From Oscillospiraceae bacterium (GTDB lineage Bacteria > Bacillota > Clostridia > Oscillospirales > JAAYXM01), in assembly GCA_017439555.1 (NCBI GenBank), contig JAFSIZ010000050.1, positions 1 through 64,000 of the forward strand: 64,000 nt of DNA. The letters are read 5' to 3'. This document shows, piece by piece, positions 36,001 through 43,477 of this stretch. Numbering within the stretch: position 1 is the first letter of the stretch; each line of letters starts with the position of its first letter. The notes under the pieces were generated by a model, which was not told the DNA's origin, searched no databases, and saw only the letters and a list, made by a program, of their open reading frames with translations. Both the position numbers and the translations under genes were made by a program.

Positions 36001-36641
36001 CGGCTCCGTCAACACCGTCAGACGACAAGACGGATGTAGGGACCGATCTCCCGGGCGGTCCGTCAAATGACGACGGCACAACCTCAGGTGATGATGCAAA
36101 AGTGCGTTTTGTTGACCTTGGCGCTCACGCATGGGCGGCAGATGCAATCAATGCTCTTGCTGATGAAGGAATAATAAAGGGCACAAGCGAGAACACATTC
36201 TCACCTGCTGCAAACATCACGAGAGCTGACTTTGCGCTTCTCCTTGTCCGCGCTTTCAAATTGACAAGCGAGAATACAGAGAACTTCGCAGATGTAGCGG
36301 CTTCCGACTACTTTGCAGCTGAGCTTGCGATTGCAAGAAATACAGGTATTGTAAACGGCATTGGCGATAATAAGTTTGCGCCGAGAAATACAATCACACG
36401 TCAGGATATGATGACGATTGTATACAGAGCACTCACGGCACTTGAGGTTGAACTTGAGACGGGGGATGTTGTATATCCTGATTTTGAAGCTGTTGCAGAA
36501 TATGCAAAGGATTCAGTCAAGGCGCTCATTGCAAGCGGCCTTGTAAACGGAAAGAGCGGCAAGATTGCTCCGACTGATTACACAACACGCGCTGAAGTCG
36601 CAGTTCTCATAAAGAGAATTCTCGTCTATACACAGAGATAG
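27048..36641 (+). CDS. Giant SLH-anchored surface polysaccharide lyase (heparinase II/III family)
   Basis: The 3197-residue protein has a signal peptide (1-24), four beta-rich modules (about 30-305, 325-545, 548-810, 811-980; the last recurs at 1281-1450) and Big_2 Ig-like domains (about 1098-1188, 1188-1281, 1565-1650). The catalytic part (about 1760-2700) opens with a helical toroid that contains two Cys-pair knuckles (CRYCGENL, CPDCKNYFP). It continues with the heparinase II/III block GGHGHKDSLNLGMTAFG and NNTISHNTVVVNEKR, carrying the expected His and Asn residues. A cadherin/He_PIG-like domain (2832-2938), a Pro/Ser then Gly-rich linker and three SLH domains (3018-3197) follow. It should sit on the S-layer and cleave a uronic-acid polysaccharide by beta-elimination. 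AAAGGAGG precedes ATG. Substrate unknown. Confidence 0.88.
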   Translation: MKKRILSLLLAICMTVSLIPSISAEVVADDTRETLTYLINSDSFAVAYNDLRYVDAHIAYDDGWLATTPNMDTGMNFVTCISWKKQLTKKYDGSGIVTCDPYTVLDLNKTSPYQIENHIHNGPSVGMNMDNYALYATLKSSYYGKANPADRPYLAVRISVPAAGKYRIATWSKYSQIAGYGNTKYGSAMKVYFGKAPADPDSSVTNLKEYVSSNINANLGSYNFIGWHDTSNDGSATPGEYIAFEPKETDSDIIEVPSAGEYYIVFMADSDSLTRNPNKNSDSYQTQWFALSGIKLSPVKDKPEAPVVPEEPSYPEDEAAPTNTDDKYVFNAASHNYYALTNTFFAENGGYSSCITLADTNTKISSRWAVVNQASGSDNKLDINNYHWTVNVPDTATPDYNGTAGTVRTVVFELRTTKEGSFTPTLTFQTENSGAKYDVYLIEKPEIPWQANVYVPYGDAAIRNNVAALPASAKIGNFDAYGSGESKTVTFDKVSVKAKSNYYLIFNLNGANAKWKRDIHSTKSRYFATLKPQSFAFASSAQTPEPIVYEINPSSYNTEVQDKYFKLQASTASVQGDLIDNCELPYVTWRTKLSGVAPLVDLSKTEGYELLGRVSLDNSPAVNAKGYQTQIRIASDAAGNYYENPNYAAHPWTGVRINVPRGGRYKLSIKNAYTFDDPVVKGVVSLGTQKNGAVKGEFDKGAVAKVYFGNNLLSVTNTSSGTVNEEAKIGDLIAVSDVVGFYDVNKLATDENTPYITDVGYIDVPKAGEYYVLFDIDKDSIEKNPKCWYRSSADFQMFLLSGITLTPVAEDEVSNLRVDLTGTNHLITDSSKPSTWSTYGWELVPGKTADVVGRRLGGALPNKLVQIFLQLQNYGGLWKDSPASQATMFTFTKYFPKAGYYSIETLGYKVSIASDAAIYVNGEYVGDYNYYEADASYAIGERKALNTIYIPEGDVEISLRNRVKNHSYGLFYPMWMEFSPSEKPAIEKVEHDLEGRKVVVGTTESVSAKVLMSDGRYQGFGLADNGSADAKNTITVTSLDESIASVSNVTYAVPETESDILIDLSANKVGQTSLKVAVTIDGLETYTETIPVKILPVPEIEKVEFEAEKDELPATRTSKTSYKLISNIGEEWTEETEITYESDDTAVAEVSADGVITGVSEGVAVITIKATSKGKTVTASVTVEVLPEPVLETLVLSSDKVVLLPGDSAQVSVEGSMSDQIAADMSKYTIKYKSSNPAAATVDEATGAITALAAGMTVISVEAKNEDDVKVVGKTNITVYDSYPSFTVDITDAEFQGGTCPAPLKTNGYKIVYEESDTTYWRPWKLEDTGLMVAYIGVNGGAWPATSKISNNAITLLVDVPYENDFNIKLHGGKWYAGGVFSVFIDDQYLGDYNFYDPAIERMTDAGEKSMNTVHLTAGEHKISFRTRIKYRYNSMVTLGTIKFDPVAASGTTYKQMSYEIPSEIAIGEKIEASVFAEMTDGSALHFGIKNDGSADTENSASAVSLNSDLLSVSDFTSYTIGKTGKLPFTLTGVKAGDAEIKLGVNVGGVPAEEIVKVKVVNDPIASVKAGTVAEEVFLGDIAVLEGEVKLASGRILGKDNTNITYKSSDESVATVSGNLLTTVALGKTTITATAVFNGVEKSCDFIVEVLPEGMTDITVTSGGSPRIRLTDDESDKYPLFVNATTNLGNELDLSDAEITAVALTPEIAEMSWECYPVLNGTFDNYIRPVSEGTAKFEVTVKVDGRIRTKVVELPVVKAKTEASLMTEEKRDIVRENISKYSWAKSSAQAYIDRADKYVAHLDEIYALIASQEVPRSFAVGGEGDPAMYYCRYCGENLQLEYGGTPWVHDSINKPWKIQCPDCKNYFPTNDFESFYKLGLNEYGEFIYQDALARHAELFGNPEATPGSREFYGYGKGYLRNELYGNLENVETLNCGQGLRPGESAETWGVDDGYGYVPYDENGEPYKSGTVVERHTYIAEFMHYGVYGQLKANDNGSVYYEAVRNCSYAYFYTGDKKYGRVAAVLIDRLADFYPGFDISVFGDNVWNSDGGSNKGKRLGCIWECSIIDTDTVGYDMVFDLYDDPQVIKMIQEKKAQYGSRYSKQTGAQIRQNIEDNLIRTVLQEVRNRKIFGNFGMSQSSTANAAIILDSFPETAEWIDYLLAPGWVNAVPVIGGGVDEVLIEKICADGHSNEASDYGLLWMSGMRQVADALSEYKKYEAANLNAHPKYQQMYYALIPLYAAKSYSPQIGDGGNTADLSHWLTYGTATTAYKITGDKVFAQLAYMLNGNSTQNLRYGITEKDPERLAKEIQEIVDKYGTVSLDSDIQTGFGYAILRDGHYFDGTVTNETASETTRNVWMYFGSNGGHGHKDSLNLGMTAFGLNFLPELGYPENTGSDPNRVQWVNNTISHNTVVVNEKRQDEEVEVRGKVKHFDDAGQVQVLDVERNEVYPDADIYRRSVVMINIDDANSYYVDLFRVLGGDSHIYSFHAQSNEIAETAGLELIPQVDENGNYKGTYAGIDSEYGNDPKTNPNSWNYETMYPMGYTWLENVDRDENPDEKFEIDFAIKDFTKAIKDSKNLRLRMTMLNGANIRDGATSNVAIMDGYAPRMAQNKNIDKLKYVLIENENKDGALDTVFTTVLEPYKGERTIKSVEELETEIASGKEKKKDASRAVKVTLASGRVDYIFYATNNAVTYKVTDGELELSFRGFVGVYSLSNGNNTYKYVIDGDIIGEAVETKAAIVGTVRNFTKELSAENTIEISTEEAVSDEELASLANRVVIIDNESGMRDGAYKILSAERNGENIVLNTGRVSMIRKYVDMYKPELGYVYTIAAGQEVTIPLSMSDDHAPVFDAVADNLSTSAGSVISVDLNAVSDIEGVDVSYSEESLPRGATIDENTGVLTWKPTASQVGNNHIAVNATDSDGRRSTVHFIIAVYGSTTGAGSQTPSAPSTPSEPSTPSIPSTPSTPGGSGGAGGGGGGGAAPAPSTPSDDKTDVGTDLPGGPSNDDGTTSGDDAKVRFVDLGAHAWAADAINALADEGIIKGTSENTFSPAANITRADFALLLVRAFKLTSENTENFADVAASDYFAAELAIARNTGIVNGIGDNKFAPRNTITRQDMMTIVYRALTALEVELETGDVVYPDFEAVAEYAKDSVKALIASGLVNGKSGKIAPTDYTTRAEVAVLIKRILVYTQR

Positions 36642-36643
36642 CC

Positions 36644-36677
36644 AAAAACCGTTCGGGTTTTTCCCGAACGGTTTTTT
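36644..36677 (+). terminator. Terminator after the giant lyase gene
   Basis: A 14-bp stem (AAAAACCGTTCGGG and complement) with a 5-base T loop and six T residues begins 2 bases after the stop codon. It separates the surface-protein unit from the catabolic operon. Confidence 0.93.
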
Positions 36678-36747
36678 ATATTTCAAGAAAGATGGGAAAT
36701 TACAAATGTAATTTATATGTTTTTATCTATATGGAAGCTACATTCGA

Positions 36748-36776
36748 TTGACAAAAACGGCAAATAGCTATATAAT
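36748..36776 (+). promoter_or_regulatory. Consensus promoter of the nine-gene catabolic operon
   Basis: A perfect TTGACA and a perfect TATAAT are exactly 17 bases apart. The start codon is 130 bases downstream, leaving a leader with TTTCGATT-type motifs (near 36833) resembling half of the LacI operator at 57.4 kb. A promoter this strong implies tight repression when the substrate is absent. Confidence 0.8.
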
Positions 36777-36906
36777 AAAAACGAAAGCAAAAGAAAGTGA
36801 AACGAAAACAATCGGCAAATTTCACAACGGCTTTCGATTGAAGATAACACAGCAATGTGATATTATGAAATCTCACAGCTATTTTAATGAAAACAGAGGG
36901 AAGAAT

Positions 36907-38310
36907 ATGGCTTTTTATCTTGCGATAGACTTGGGCACAACGGGATGCCGAAGCATTTTATTTGATGATTCGCTGGAGATTGTGTCATCGTCATATGAAG
37001 AATATGGGCTGATAACGCTTCGCGAGGGCTGGGTTGAACAGGACGCTGAGCTTTGGTGGAGCCTGACTGTCAAGACCTCGAAGAAGGCGATATGCGATGC
37101 AAAGGTTTCACCTTCGGAAGTGAAGGGAATATCGATAAGCTCACAGGGCATAACGATAGTTCCGGTGGATAAGAATTTCAGTGCCATATACAATGCAATC
37201 AGCTGGCTTGATCTGCGCGCAGAAAAGGAGACACTGCAGATTGATTCCGATTTCGGAGAGACTGAAATCTTCGAGCACACAGGCAAGTCGGTAAATGCTG
37301 CATATACGCTGCCGAAGCTTTTGTGGATAAAGGAAAACCTTCCGGAAATCTGGAGCTCTGCAGAAAAGTTCCTTATGCCGATGGATTTTCTCCTTGCAAA
37401 GCTTACGGGTAAGTGTGTGACAGACCACAGTATGGCGTCAGGAACGCTTCTGTATGATATTGAAAAACGTTGCTGGAGCAAAAGGCTGCTTGACCATTAT
37501 GAGATTGACGAGAATAAGCTTCCGGAAATCAGATGGAGCGGCGAATGTGTCGGCAAGGTACTTCCTTCGGTTGCGCAGGAGCTTGGCGTCAGTGAGGATT
37601 GCGTTGTTGCGGTCGGTGCGCAGGATCAGAAGTGTGCGGCTCTCGGTGCAGGGCTTCGCAATGGCACGATGACGATTTCTCTCGGCACTGCGGCAGCTGT
37701 CACAAAGCTCTGGACTGAGGTCAATACCAAGGAAAACAAAAGTGTTGGCTGGTGCGGTTATACAGAACAGGGAACATGGGTCACGGAAGGCGTTGTCAGC
37801 ACAGCGGGAACCTGTCTTCGCTGGGTGCGCGATATGATGTTCCGCGGCGAGGAATACAGCGTTATAGATGATGAGGCAATGCAGGCAAAGCTGCGCGGAA
37901 GCTCGCTCCTTTTTTACCCATATCTCGGTGAGGATGCCTGCTTCTATGGCGCAAGCCTTGCGACGGAACGAGGTGATTTTGCTCTGGCGGTAATGCAGGG
38001 AGTAGCTTTTGAAATACGCAAGCTTCTTGAAAAGATGGAGGCAGATAAAGGGATAGACAGGCTTGTTATGTTCGGCGGCGGCGCAAAGGGCGATTTGTGG
38101 TGTCAGATGATTTCGGATATAACGCAAAAAGAGCTTGTTGTTCCGACGACGGCAGAAGCTGCAGGTGCAGGAGCTGCAATGCTTGCGGCACGCGCGGCCG
38201 GAAGTGAGCTGGCTCCGCTTGCGGCGGCAAAGAAATTCACGCCGCAGGAAAACTGCGATGAAAAGTATGAAAAATACATATCGTTAGAAAGAAAAATTTG
38301 GGAGAGATAA
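36907..38310 (+). CDS. FGGY-family carbohydrate kinase
   Basis: The 467-residue kinase starts with the phosphate-1 motif YLAIDLGTTGCRSILFD (residues 4-20). It has WVEQDAELWW, the substrate region QGITIVPVD and AISWLDLRAEKE, GAQDQKCAALGAG (about 239-251), and the ATP-binding GGGAKGDLWCQMISDI (about 381-396) with the catalytic Asp in the AQDQ block. Length and motifs resemble xylulose/ribulose-type kinases, but the sugar cannot be assigned. The ATG at 36907, preceded by GAGGGAAG, gives the conserved start; an upstream in-frame start would overlap the promoter. It is the first gene of the operon, probably phosphorylating the entering sugar or polyol. Confidence 0.9.
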   Translation: MAFYLAIDLGTTGCRSILFDDSLEIVSSSYEEYGLITLREGWVEQDAELWWSLTVKTSKKAICDAKVSPSEVKGISISSQGITIVPVDKNFSAIYNAISWLDLRAEKETLQIDSDFGETEIFEHTGKSVNAAYTLPKLLWIKENLPEIWSSAEKFLMPMDFLLAKLTGKCVTDHSMASGTLLYDIEKRCWSKRLLDHYEIDENKLPEIRWSGECVGKVLPSVAQELGVSEDCVVAVGAQDQKCAALGAGLRNGTMTISLGTAAAVTKLWTEVNTKENKSVGWCGYTEQGTWVTEGVVSTAGTCLRWVRDMMFRGEEYSVIDDEAMQAKLRGSSLLFYPYLGEDACFYGASLATERGDFALAVMQGVAFEIRKLLEKMEADKGIDRLVMFGGGAKGDLWCQMISDITQKELVVPTTAEAAGAGAAMLAARAAGSELAPLAAAKKFTPQENCDEKYEKYISLERKIWER

Positions 38311-38312
38311 AA

Positions 38313-39599
38313 GTGGTATCTTCACAGAATATATATAAAGACATCTATCATCTTACAGAAACGATAGGTACAAGAATTGCAGGAACGAAGCAGGAACGCG
38401 AGGCTGCTGAATACCTGCAGAAGCGCTTCCTTGAATATGCTCCGTCGTGTGTGATTGAAGAATTTCAGACGATGGTGCGCGATGTCAAGGATGAAAAGCT
38501 TGAGGTGTATGTTGGCGGCGAATGGAAGAGGATCAACGCAAAGCTTTTCAATATGTCAACGACAACAGAAGGCAAAGATGTTGAAGCAGAGATTGTTTTC
38601 TTTGATGGACACACAGACTATCAGAGGGCAGATATTTCCCACATAACAGGCAAGGCTGTTGTCCATTTCGGTTTCATACCGAACGAAGAGGCGTTTTGCC
38701 GCCTTCTTGAAGCAAAGCCCGCTTTTATGATGATGGTTGACACGCGATATACAAGCGAACTTCCGATAGCAAACAGCTTCTTGCCGGCATATGTCGAAAA
38801 ACACGGCGCGGTAACTGCTGTTGATGTCGCGTTCTATGATGCTTGGGCTTTCCTCAAGGCAGGGGCAACAAGGGCGAGACTCAATGTTTCCGGCGGTACA
38901 TATAAAGGCGTTTCGCAGAATGTCATTGCTGAGATTCCGGGCACAGACCCGGATGCTCCATGCATTTATGCAGGCGGACATATAGATTCCGTGGCAGGAA
39001 GCTCGGGCGCAGATGATAACGCTGTCGGCTGTGCGATAATCGTTGAGCTTGCGCGGCTTCTGTCTCAGAAGCCACATAGGCATACAATCAGGCTTATAGC
39101 ATATGGCTCTGAGGAGCAGCTTTCGGTCGGAAGTGCGATGTATGTAAAACGCCATCGTGAGGAGATTGAGAAAAAAGGTGCATTTATGTGCAACTTTGAT
39201 TCCTGTTCATCTGCTATCGGCTGGAACCGTTTTGTCATAAATGCAAACGCAGCGCTTCGCGAGAAGATGAAAAGTGTATATAACGGCGAGGACATATATT
39301 ATGTCGAGTTCACACAGCCCGATCCGTGTAACGATCTGTTTCCGTTCACGGTGTGCGGCGTGCCGGGTGTAACGCTTATGCGCAACAACTGTGAAGTCGG
39401 AAAGTTCTATCATCATCGCCCTGATAACAACCTTGAAAATATTTCGTGCGATATTGCGGCAAAGCTTGCAAAAGCCTCGGCGAAGCTCATTGAAGAGCTC
39501 GCGGACGGCGACGATACAAGAGAATTATATACAGTGGATAAGGCTATGTGCGCTGCTGTTGACAGCCTTTGGCTGGAAAACTACGGCGGCTGGGAATAA
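38313..39599 (+). CDS. Cytosolic M28-family zinc aminopeptidase-like hydrolase
   Basis: The 428-residue protein has the two-zinc site of peptidase family M28. His223 and Asp225 lie in GGHIDSVAG, Asp234-Asp235 in GADDNAVG, the Glu pair in YGSEEQLSVG, Asp in CNFDSCSS, and the final His in FYHHRPDNN. A PA-type insert domain (about 95-190) is visible. There is no signal peptide, unusual for the family. The GTG at 38313 was chosen: GGAGAG lies 6 bases ahead, and it follows the kinase stop by 2 bases. In this sugar operon it more likely cleaves an amide of an amino sugar or peptide-linked sugar than bulk protein. Confidence 0.85.
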   Translation: MVSSQNIYKDIYHLTETIGTRIAGTKQEREAAEYLQKRFLEYAPSCVIEEFQTMVRDVKDEKLEVYVGGEWKRINAKLFNMSTTTEGKDVEAEIVFFDGHTDYQRADISHITGKAVVHFGFIPNEEAFCRLLEAKPAFMMMVDTRYTSELPIANSFLPAYVEKHGAVTAVDVAFYDAWAFLKAGATRARLNVSGGTYKGVSQNVIAEIPGTDPDAPCIYAGGHIDSVAGSSGADDNAVGCAIIVELARLLSQKPHRHTIRLIAYGSEEQLSVGSAMYVKRHREEIEKKGAFMCNFDSCSSAIGWNRFVINANAALREKMKSVYNGEDIYYVEFTQPDPCNDLFPFTVCGVPGVTLMRNNCEVGKFYHHRPDNNLENISCDIAAKLAKASAKLIEELADGDDTRELYTVDKAMCAAVDSLWLENYGGWE

Positions 39600-39624
39600 A
39601 AATTATTAAGAGAGGAAGATGAAT

Positions 39625-40959
39625 ATGTTAAGAGCAGGTATGGCCCGTGCGGATATCACACCGCCGAAGGGGCTTGAGCTTGCGGGATACCCTCATTATC
39701 CGAGATATAATGAAGGTGCCCACGATCCGCTTATGGCGGCTTGTATGTATATTGAAAACGAAGATGCAAAAATTGCGATGGTAACCCTCGATTTGCTTTT
39801 CTTCTCCAAAAAGCATACGACTGAGGTGCGTCGCCGCGTAGAGGCAGAGTGCGGCATCCCGGGAAAGAATGTTATGATCAGCTGTTCACACACCCATTCA
39901 GGTCCGTGGGCTTCGGGAAGGCTTGATATCGAAAGCCTTGAAGCAGGAAAAGAGCAGCCGAAGGAATATGTCGAAGATCTCATTTCAAAGATAGTCTCGA
40001 TTATAAAGGAAGCAAAAGAGGGTGCTTTCCCGGCATCGTTCGGTGCAGGAGTTGCTCTCTGTGGCGCTGAATCAGGTGTCGGTGGCAACCGCCGCATTCC
40101 GGGTGGCCCCCATGATCCGCTCGTCAGCGTTATGGCTGTCAAGGATGCAGAGGATAAGATCCGCGGTATTTTTGTCAACTATACGCTTCATCCGACATTC
40201 ATTCACGAATGGAGCAACGTCTGCACAGCAGATTATCCTTGCTATCTCAGAATGCAGCTTGAAGAGCTTGAACCGGGCGTTATCGTCGGATTTGCACAGG
40301 GCGCATCGGGCAATCAGTCCTCGCGCTACTATCGCCAGGGCGAGAGCTATGATGAGGCAGAGCGCGTAGGCCGCATTCTCGGCCGTGCCGCTCATTCCGT
40401 TCTTGCGAAGATGGAATGGACAAACGATATGCCGATAGCTGTCGCAAATTCTGAGCTTCCGTTTGAGCTTCGCGATTTCGGAACAGAAGAGGAGCTTATG
40501 GAAAAGGTTGCTCATGATGAAGCAGTCTATAAAGAGCTCTATGCAAAATACGGTGACTCAACAAACCGTGAGGAATATTATCTCTGGCAGAATGCAAACC
40601 TCAAGCTTCTCGGCTCTGAGGATCAGCTCGGCTATATCAGAATGCAGAAAAAGGGCATCAAGATCGAGCTTCTGGATGATGAAGGCCCGATGGAGATCCA
40701 GATTATAAAGCTTGGCGGAACTTGCGTTGTCGGTATTCAGGGAGAGGCATTTGTCGAATTTGCGCTCTATGTAAAGGCGATGGCAGGATTTGGTATGGTC
40801 GTGTTCAACGAGCTTACAAACGGCGTTCTTCCGGGCTATCTCTACACACCGGAATCTCTTGTAACAGGCGGATATGAAACAGATACATCAATGCTTGGCG
40901 AAAACTTCGGTAAGCATATGGTGGAAAAAGTTCTTGAAACTATTGAAGAGGTGAAGTAA
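39625..40959 (+). CDS. Cytosolic neutral-ceramidase-fold hydrolase, paralogue 1
   Basis: This 444-residue protein is the N-terminal catalytic domain of neutral ceramidase (PF04734) alone, without a signal peptide. It starts AGMARADITPPKG. The expected metal and catalytic positions are kept: His89 and His91 in SCSHTHSGP, His189 in YTLHPTF, Ser228 in GASGNQSSRYY, Glu374 in QGEAFVEF and Tyr417 in TGGYETD. Known family members cut the amide of ceramide outside the cell; a cytosolic copy in a sugar operon probably acts on another N-acyl or ester compound. The ATG at 39625 is preferred over 39619 because of ribosome-site spacing and alignment with its paralogues. It is coupled to the NagA-like gene by a 1-base gap. 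Confidence 0.85.
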   Translation: MLRAGMARADITPPKGLELAGYPHYPRYNEGAHDPLMAACMYIENEDAKIAMVTLDLLFFSKKHTTEVRRRVEAECGIPGKNVMISCSHTHSGPWASGRLDIESLEAGKEQPKEYVEDLISKIVSIIKEAKEGAFPASFGAGVALCGAESGVGGNRRIPGGPHDPLVSVMAVKDAEDKIRGIFVNYTLHPTFIHEWSNVCTADYPCYLRMQLEELEPGVIVGFAQGASGNQSSRYYRQGESYDEAERVGRILGRAAHSVLAKMEWTNDMPIAVANSELPFELRDFGTEEELMEKVAHDEAVYKELYAKYGDSTNREEYYLWQNANLKLLGSEDQLGYIRMQKKGIKIELLDDEGPMEIQIIKLGGTCVVGIQGEAFVEFALYVKAMAGFGMVVFNELTNGVLPGYLYTPESLVTGGYETDTSMLGENFGKHMVEKVLETIEEVK

Positions 40960-40960
40960 T

Positions 40961-42109
40961 ATGGTATGTATTAAAAATGCTAAGGTAGTGCTTGAAGGCG
41001 GAATCATATGGGACGGTGTTGTTCTCGTTGACGGCGACAGAATTGTTGCAGCAGGCGAGGCAGGCGCGGTTGAAATCCCTGCAGGAGCAGAGATTGTTGA
41101 TGCAAACGGCGCATATGTAGGCCCCGGCTTTGTTGATATCCATGTCCACGGCGGAAACGGATATTCCTTCAATAAGGATCCTTATGAAGCGGCAGAGCAT
41201 TTTCTCGCACACGGCGAAACCACAATTCTCGGAACATTCTATTTCGATCTCGGAAGAGACGAATACATAGCTGCAGCAGAGCGCGTGCGTGAAGCGATGA
41301 ATCGCGGCGGCGCAGGTGATGCTCTTGCAGGTATCTATATGGAAGGCCCGTATATGAACCCGAAATACGGATCAAACCCCCAGGGTAACAAGTGGAAGGG
41401 CGACATCTGTGCGGAAGACTATGAAGCGATAGTAGACAGCTTTGGCGATATCGTCCGTATGTGGGCTATTGCGCCTGAGCGTGAAGGCCTCGTTCCCTTT
41501 ATGCAATATGTAAAGAAAGTGAATCCTGAAGCAGGCTTCGCTTTCGGTCACTGTGAAGCAAACGCTGAGGAAATCAGAAAAGTCAAGAAATACGGCCTCA
41601 TAACACAGACACATTGTATGGATGCAACAAACAGCGTCTCAAAATGGTTTGGCGTCCGCGGCAACGGCCCTGATGAGACTTGTCTTGCTGATCCGGAAAT
41701 TTATGCAGAGCTTATTTCCGATTCACTTGGTGTTCACGTCAATTCCGATAACCAGCGCCTTATCCTAAAGGCTAAAGGTGTTGACCGCGTTGTCCTCATT
41801 TCCGACAGCGTTGTCAGTGATGAAAAGGCGCCGGACGATCTTGCACACGTTAAGGACCTCGTTTTCGATTCAAACGGCTGGCTTGGCGGAAGCAAGCTCA
41901 CAATGGATGCTGCCTGCCGCAACATTATGCATCATACAAACTGCGGTATCGCACAGGCGTTCCTGATGGCATCTCGCAATCCTGCAAAGGTTCTCGGAAT
42001 GTATGATGAGATCGGCTCGATCGAAGAAGGCAAGCGCGCAAACCTTGTTTTCGTTGACGATATGTTCAATGTCAAAAAGGTTATGCTGAACGGAAAGTTC
42101 GTCGGATAA
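40961..42109 (+). CDS. NagA-like N-acetylglucosamine-6-phosphate deacetylase family amidohydrolase
   Basis: The 382-residue amidohydrolase has the NagA metal and substrate residues in order: His61 and His63 in VDIHVHGG, Glu128 in MEGPY, His in FGHCEANA, His in TQTHCMDATN, and the catalytic Asp in LISDSVVS. GGSKLTMD and the C-terminal IGSIEEGKRANLVFVD complete the family pattern. Canonical NagA removes acetate from GlcNAc-6-phosphate. All catalytic positions appear intact, though the substrate may be a different acylated amino-sugar phosphate. It lies between two ceramidase-fold genes, 1 base after the first and 12 bases before the second. Confidence 0.85.
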   Translation: MVCIKNAKVVLEGGIIWDGVVLVDGDRIVAAGEAGAVEIPAGAEIVDANGAYVGPGFVDIHVHGGNGYSFNKDPYEAAEHFLAHGETTILGTFYFDLGRDEYIAAAERVREAMNRGGAGDALAGIYMEGPYMNPKYGSNPQGNKWKGDICAEDYEAIVDSFGDIVRMWAIAPEREGLVPFMQYVKKVNPEAGFAFGHCEANAEEIRKVKKYGLITQTHCMDATNSVSKWFGVRGNGPDETCLADPEIYAELISDSLGVHVNSDNQRLILKAKGVDRVVLISDSVVSDEKAPDDLAHVKDLVFDSNGWLGGSKLTMDAACRNIMHHTNCGIAQAFLMASRNPAKVLGMYDEIGSIEEGKRANLVFVDDMFNVKKVMLNGKFVG

Positions 42110-42121
42110 CGGAGGTAAGCG

Positions 42122-43459
42122 ATGTTAAAGGCTGGAATGTCGAAAAGAGATATCACACCGCCTCTCGGCATCGGGCTTACGGGGTATCCCCATTATCCGA
42201 GACCGAACACAGGCGCACATGACCCGCTTTGGGCGGCTTGTATGTATGTGAGCGACGGCAATTGCGAAGCTGCGCTTGTAACGCTTGATATTCTCTATTA
42301 TTCAAAAAAACACGTTGCTGAAATCCGCAGGAGAGTAGAGGAAGAGTGTGGTATTCCCGGAAGAAATATAATGATAAGCTGTTCACACACTCATTCCGCA
42401 CCTCTTTGCTATACGCCGTTCACTATGGACGACCTCGAGGGCGGAGATTCCGGTCAGCCGAGGGAATATGTACAATTTACAATCAAAGCAATTACTGAGG
42501 CGATTGAAGAGGCGAAAGCAAATGCGTTTCCGGCAAAGTTTGGCGCAGATGTTGCGATGTGCGGCGCTGAATCAGGTGTCGGAGGAAACAGGCGCATACC
42601 GGGAGGCCCCCACGATCCTCTTGTCAGTGTAATGGCTGTTAAAGATATGGATGACAAAATCCGCGGTGTATATGTCAACTATTCGTTGCACCCGACTTTT
42701 ATCCACGAATGGAGCACGCTTTGCACTGCTGACTATCCGTATTATACACGCCTTGAGATCGAAGAAAATGAAGGTAATCCTGTTGTTTGCTTTGCTCAGG
42801 GCGCATCGGGCAACCAATCGAGCCGCTACTACAGAAACGGTGAAAGCTATGACGAAGCTGAACGTGTCGGAAGAGCGATAGGTAAGGCGGCAAGACTTGC
42901 GCTCTCGAAAATGGATTGGAAATCAGAGCTCTCGATTGATGTGGTAAGCGAAGATATTCCGTTCGAAATCCGTGATTTCGGAACCATTGAAGAGCTTGAA
43001 GAAAAGTGCGCCCGTGATACAGCGGTCTACGAAGAGCTTTATGCAAAATACGGCAATTCGACAAACCGCGATGAATATTATCTCTGGCAGAACGCAAATC
43101 TCAAACATCTCGGCTCAGAAAATCAGCTTGCCTTTGTCAAGTTCATTTCCAAAGGCGGAAAGGTTCCTGCGTTTGAGGAAGAAGCACCTGCTGAGATTCA
43201 GATCATCAGAATCGGCGATGCTTGCATTGTCGGTGCACAGGGCGAGATATTCATTGAGTATGCGCTGTATATAAAGGCAATGGCAGGATTTAAGACAGTT
43301 GTATTCAATGAGCTTGCAAACGGTATCCTTGCAGGTTACCTTTACACACCGGAATCGCTTGTAACCGGAGGTTATGAAACAGACACCTCAATGATGGCGG
43401 CAAGCTTCGGTAAATCCATGGTAGATAAAGCCTTAGAGCTTATAGAAAAAGTAAAATAA
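42122..43459 (+). CDS. Cytosolic neutral-ceramidase-fold hydrolase, paralogue 2
   Basis: The 445-residue protein is closely related to paralogue 1 along its whole length, with shared blocks such as GAESGVGGNRRIPGGPHDP, LHPTFIHEWS and QGASGNQSSRYYR. The His-Thr-His (SCSHTHSAP), serine and GGYETDTSM sites are conserved. A notable difference is the loop after the first metal site (LCYTPFTMDDLEGGDSGQPR), close to the likely substrate cleft, so the two copies may have different acyl or sugar specificities. GGAGG lies 7-8 bases ahead of the ATG. There is no signal peptide. Confidence 0.85.
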   Translation: MLKAGMSKRDITPPLGIGLTGYPHYPRPNTGAHDPLWAACMYVSDGNCEAALVTLDILYYSKKHVAEIRRRVEEECGIPGRNIMISCSHTHSAPLCYTPFTMDDLEGGDSGQPREYVQFTIKAITEAIEEAKANAFPAKFGADVAMCGAESGVGGNRRIPGGPHDPLVSVMAVKDMDDKIRGVYVNYSLHPTFIHEWSTLCTADYPYYTRLEIEENEGNPVVCFAQGASGNQSSRYYRNGESYDEAERVGRAIGKAARLALSKMDWKSELSIDVVSEDIPFEIRDFGTIEELEEKCARDTAVYEELYAKYGNSTNRDEYYLWQNANLKHLGSENQLAFVKFISKGGKVPAFEEEAPAEIQIIRIGDACIVGAQGEIFIEYALYIKAMAGFKTVVFNELANGILAGYLYTPESLVTGGYETDTSMMAASFGKSMVDKALELIEKVK

Positions 43460-43477
43460 AGAAAGAGGGAAAATGTA

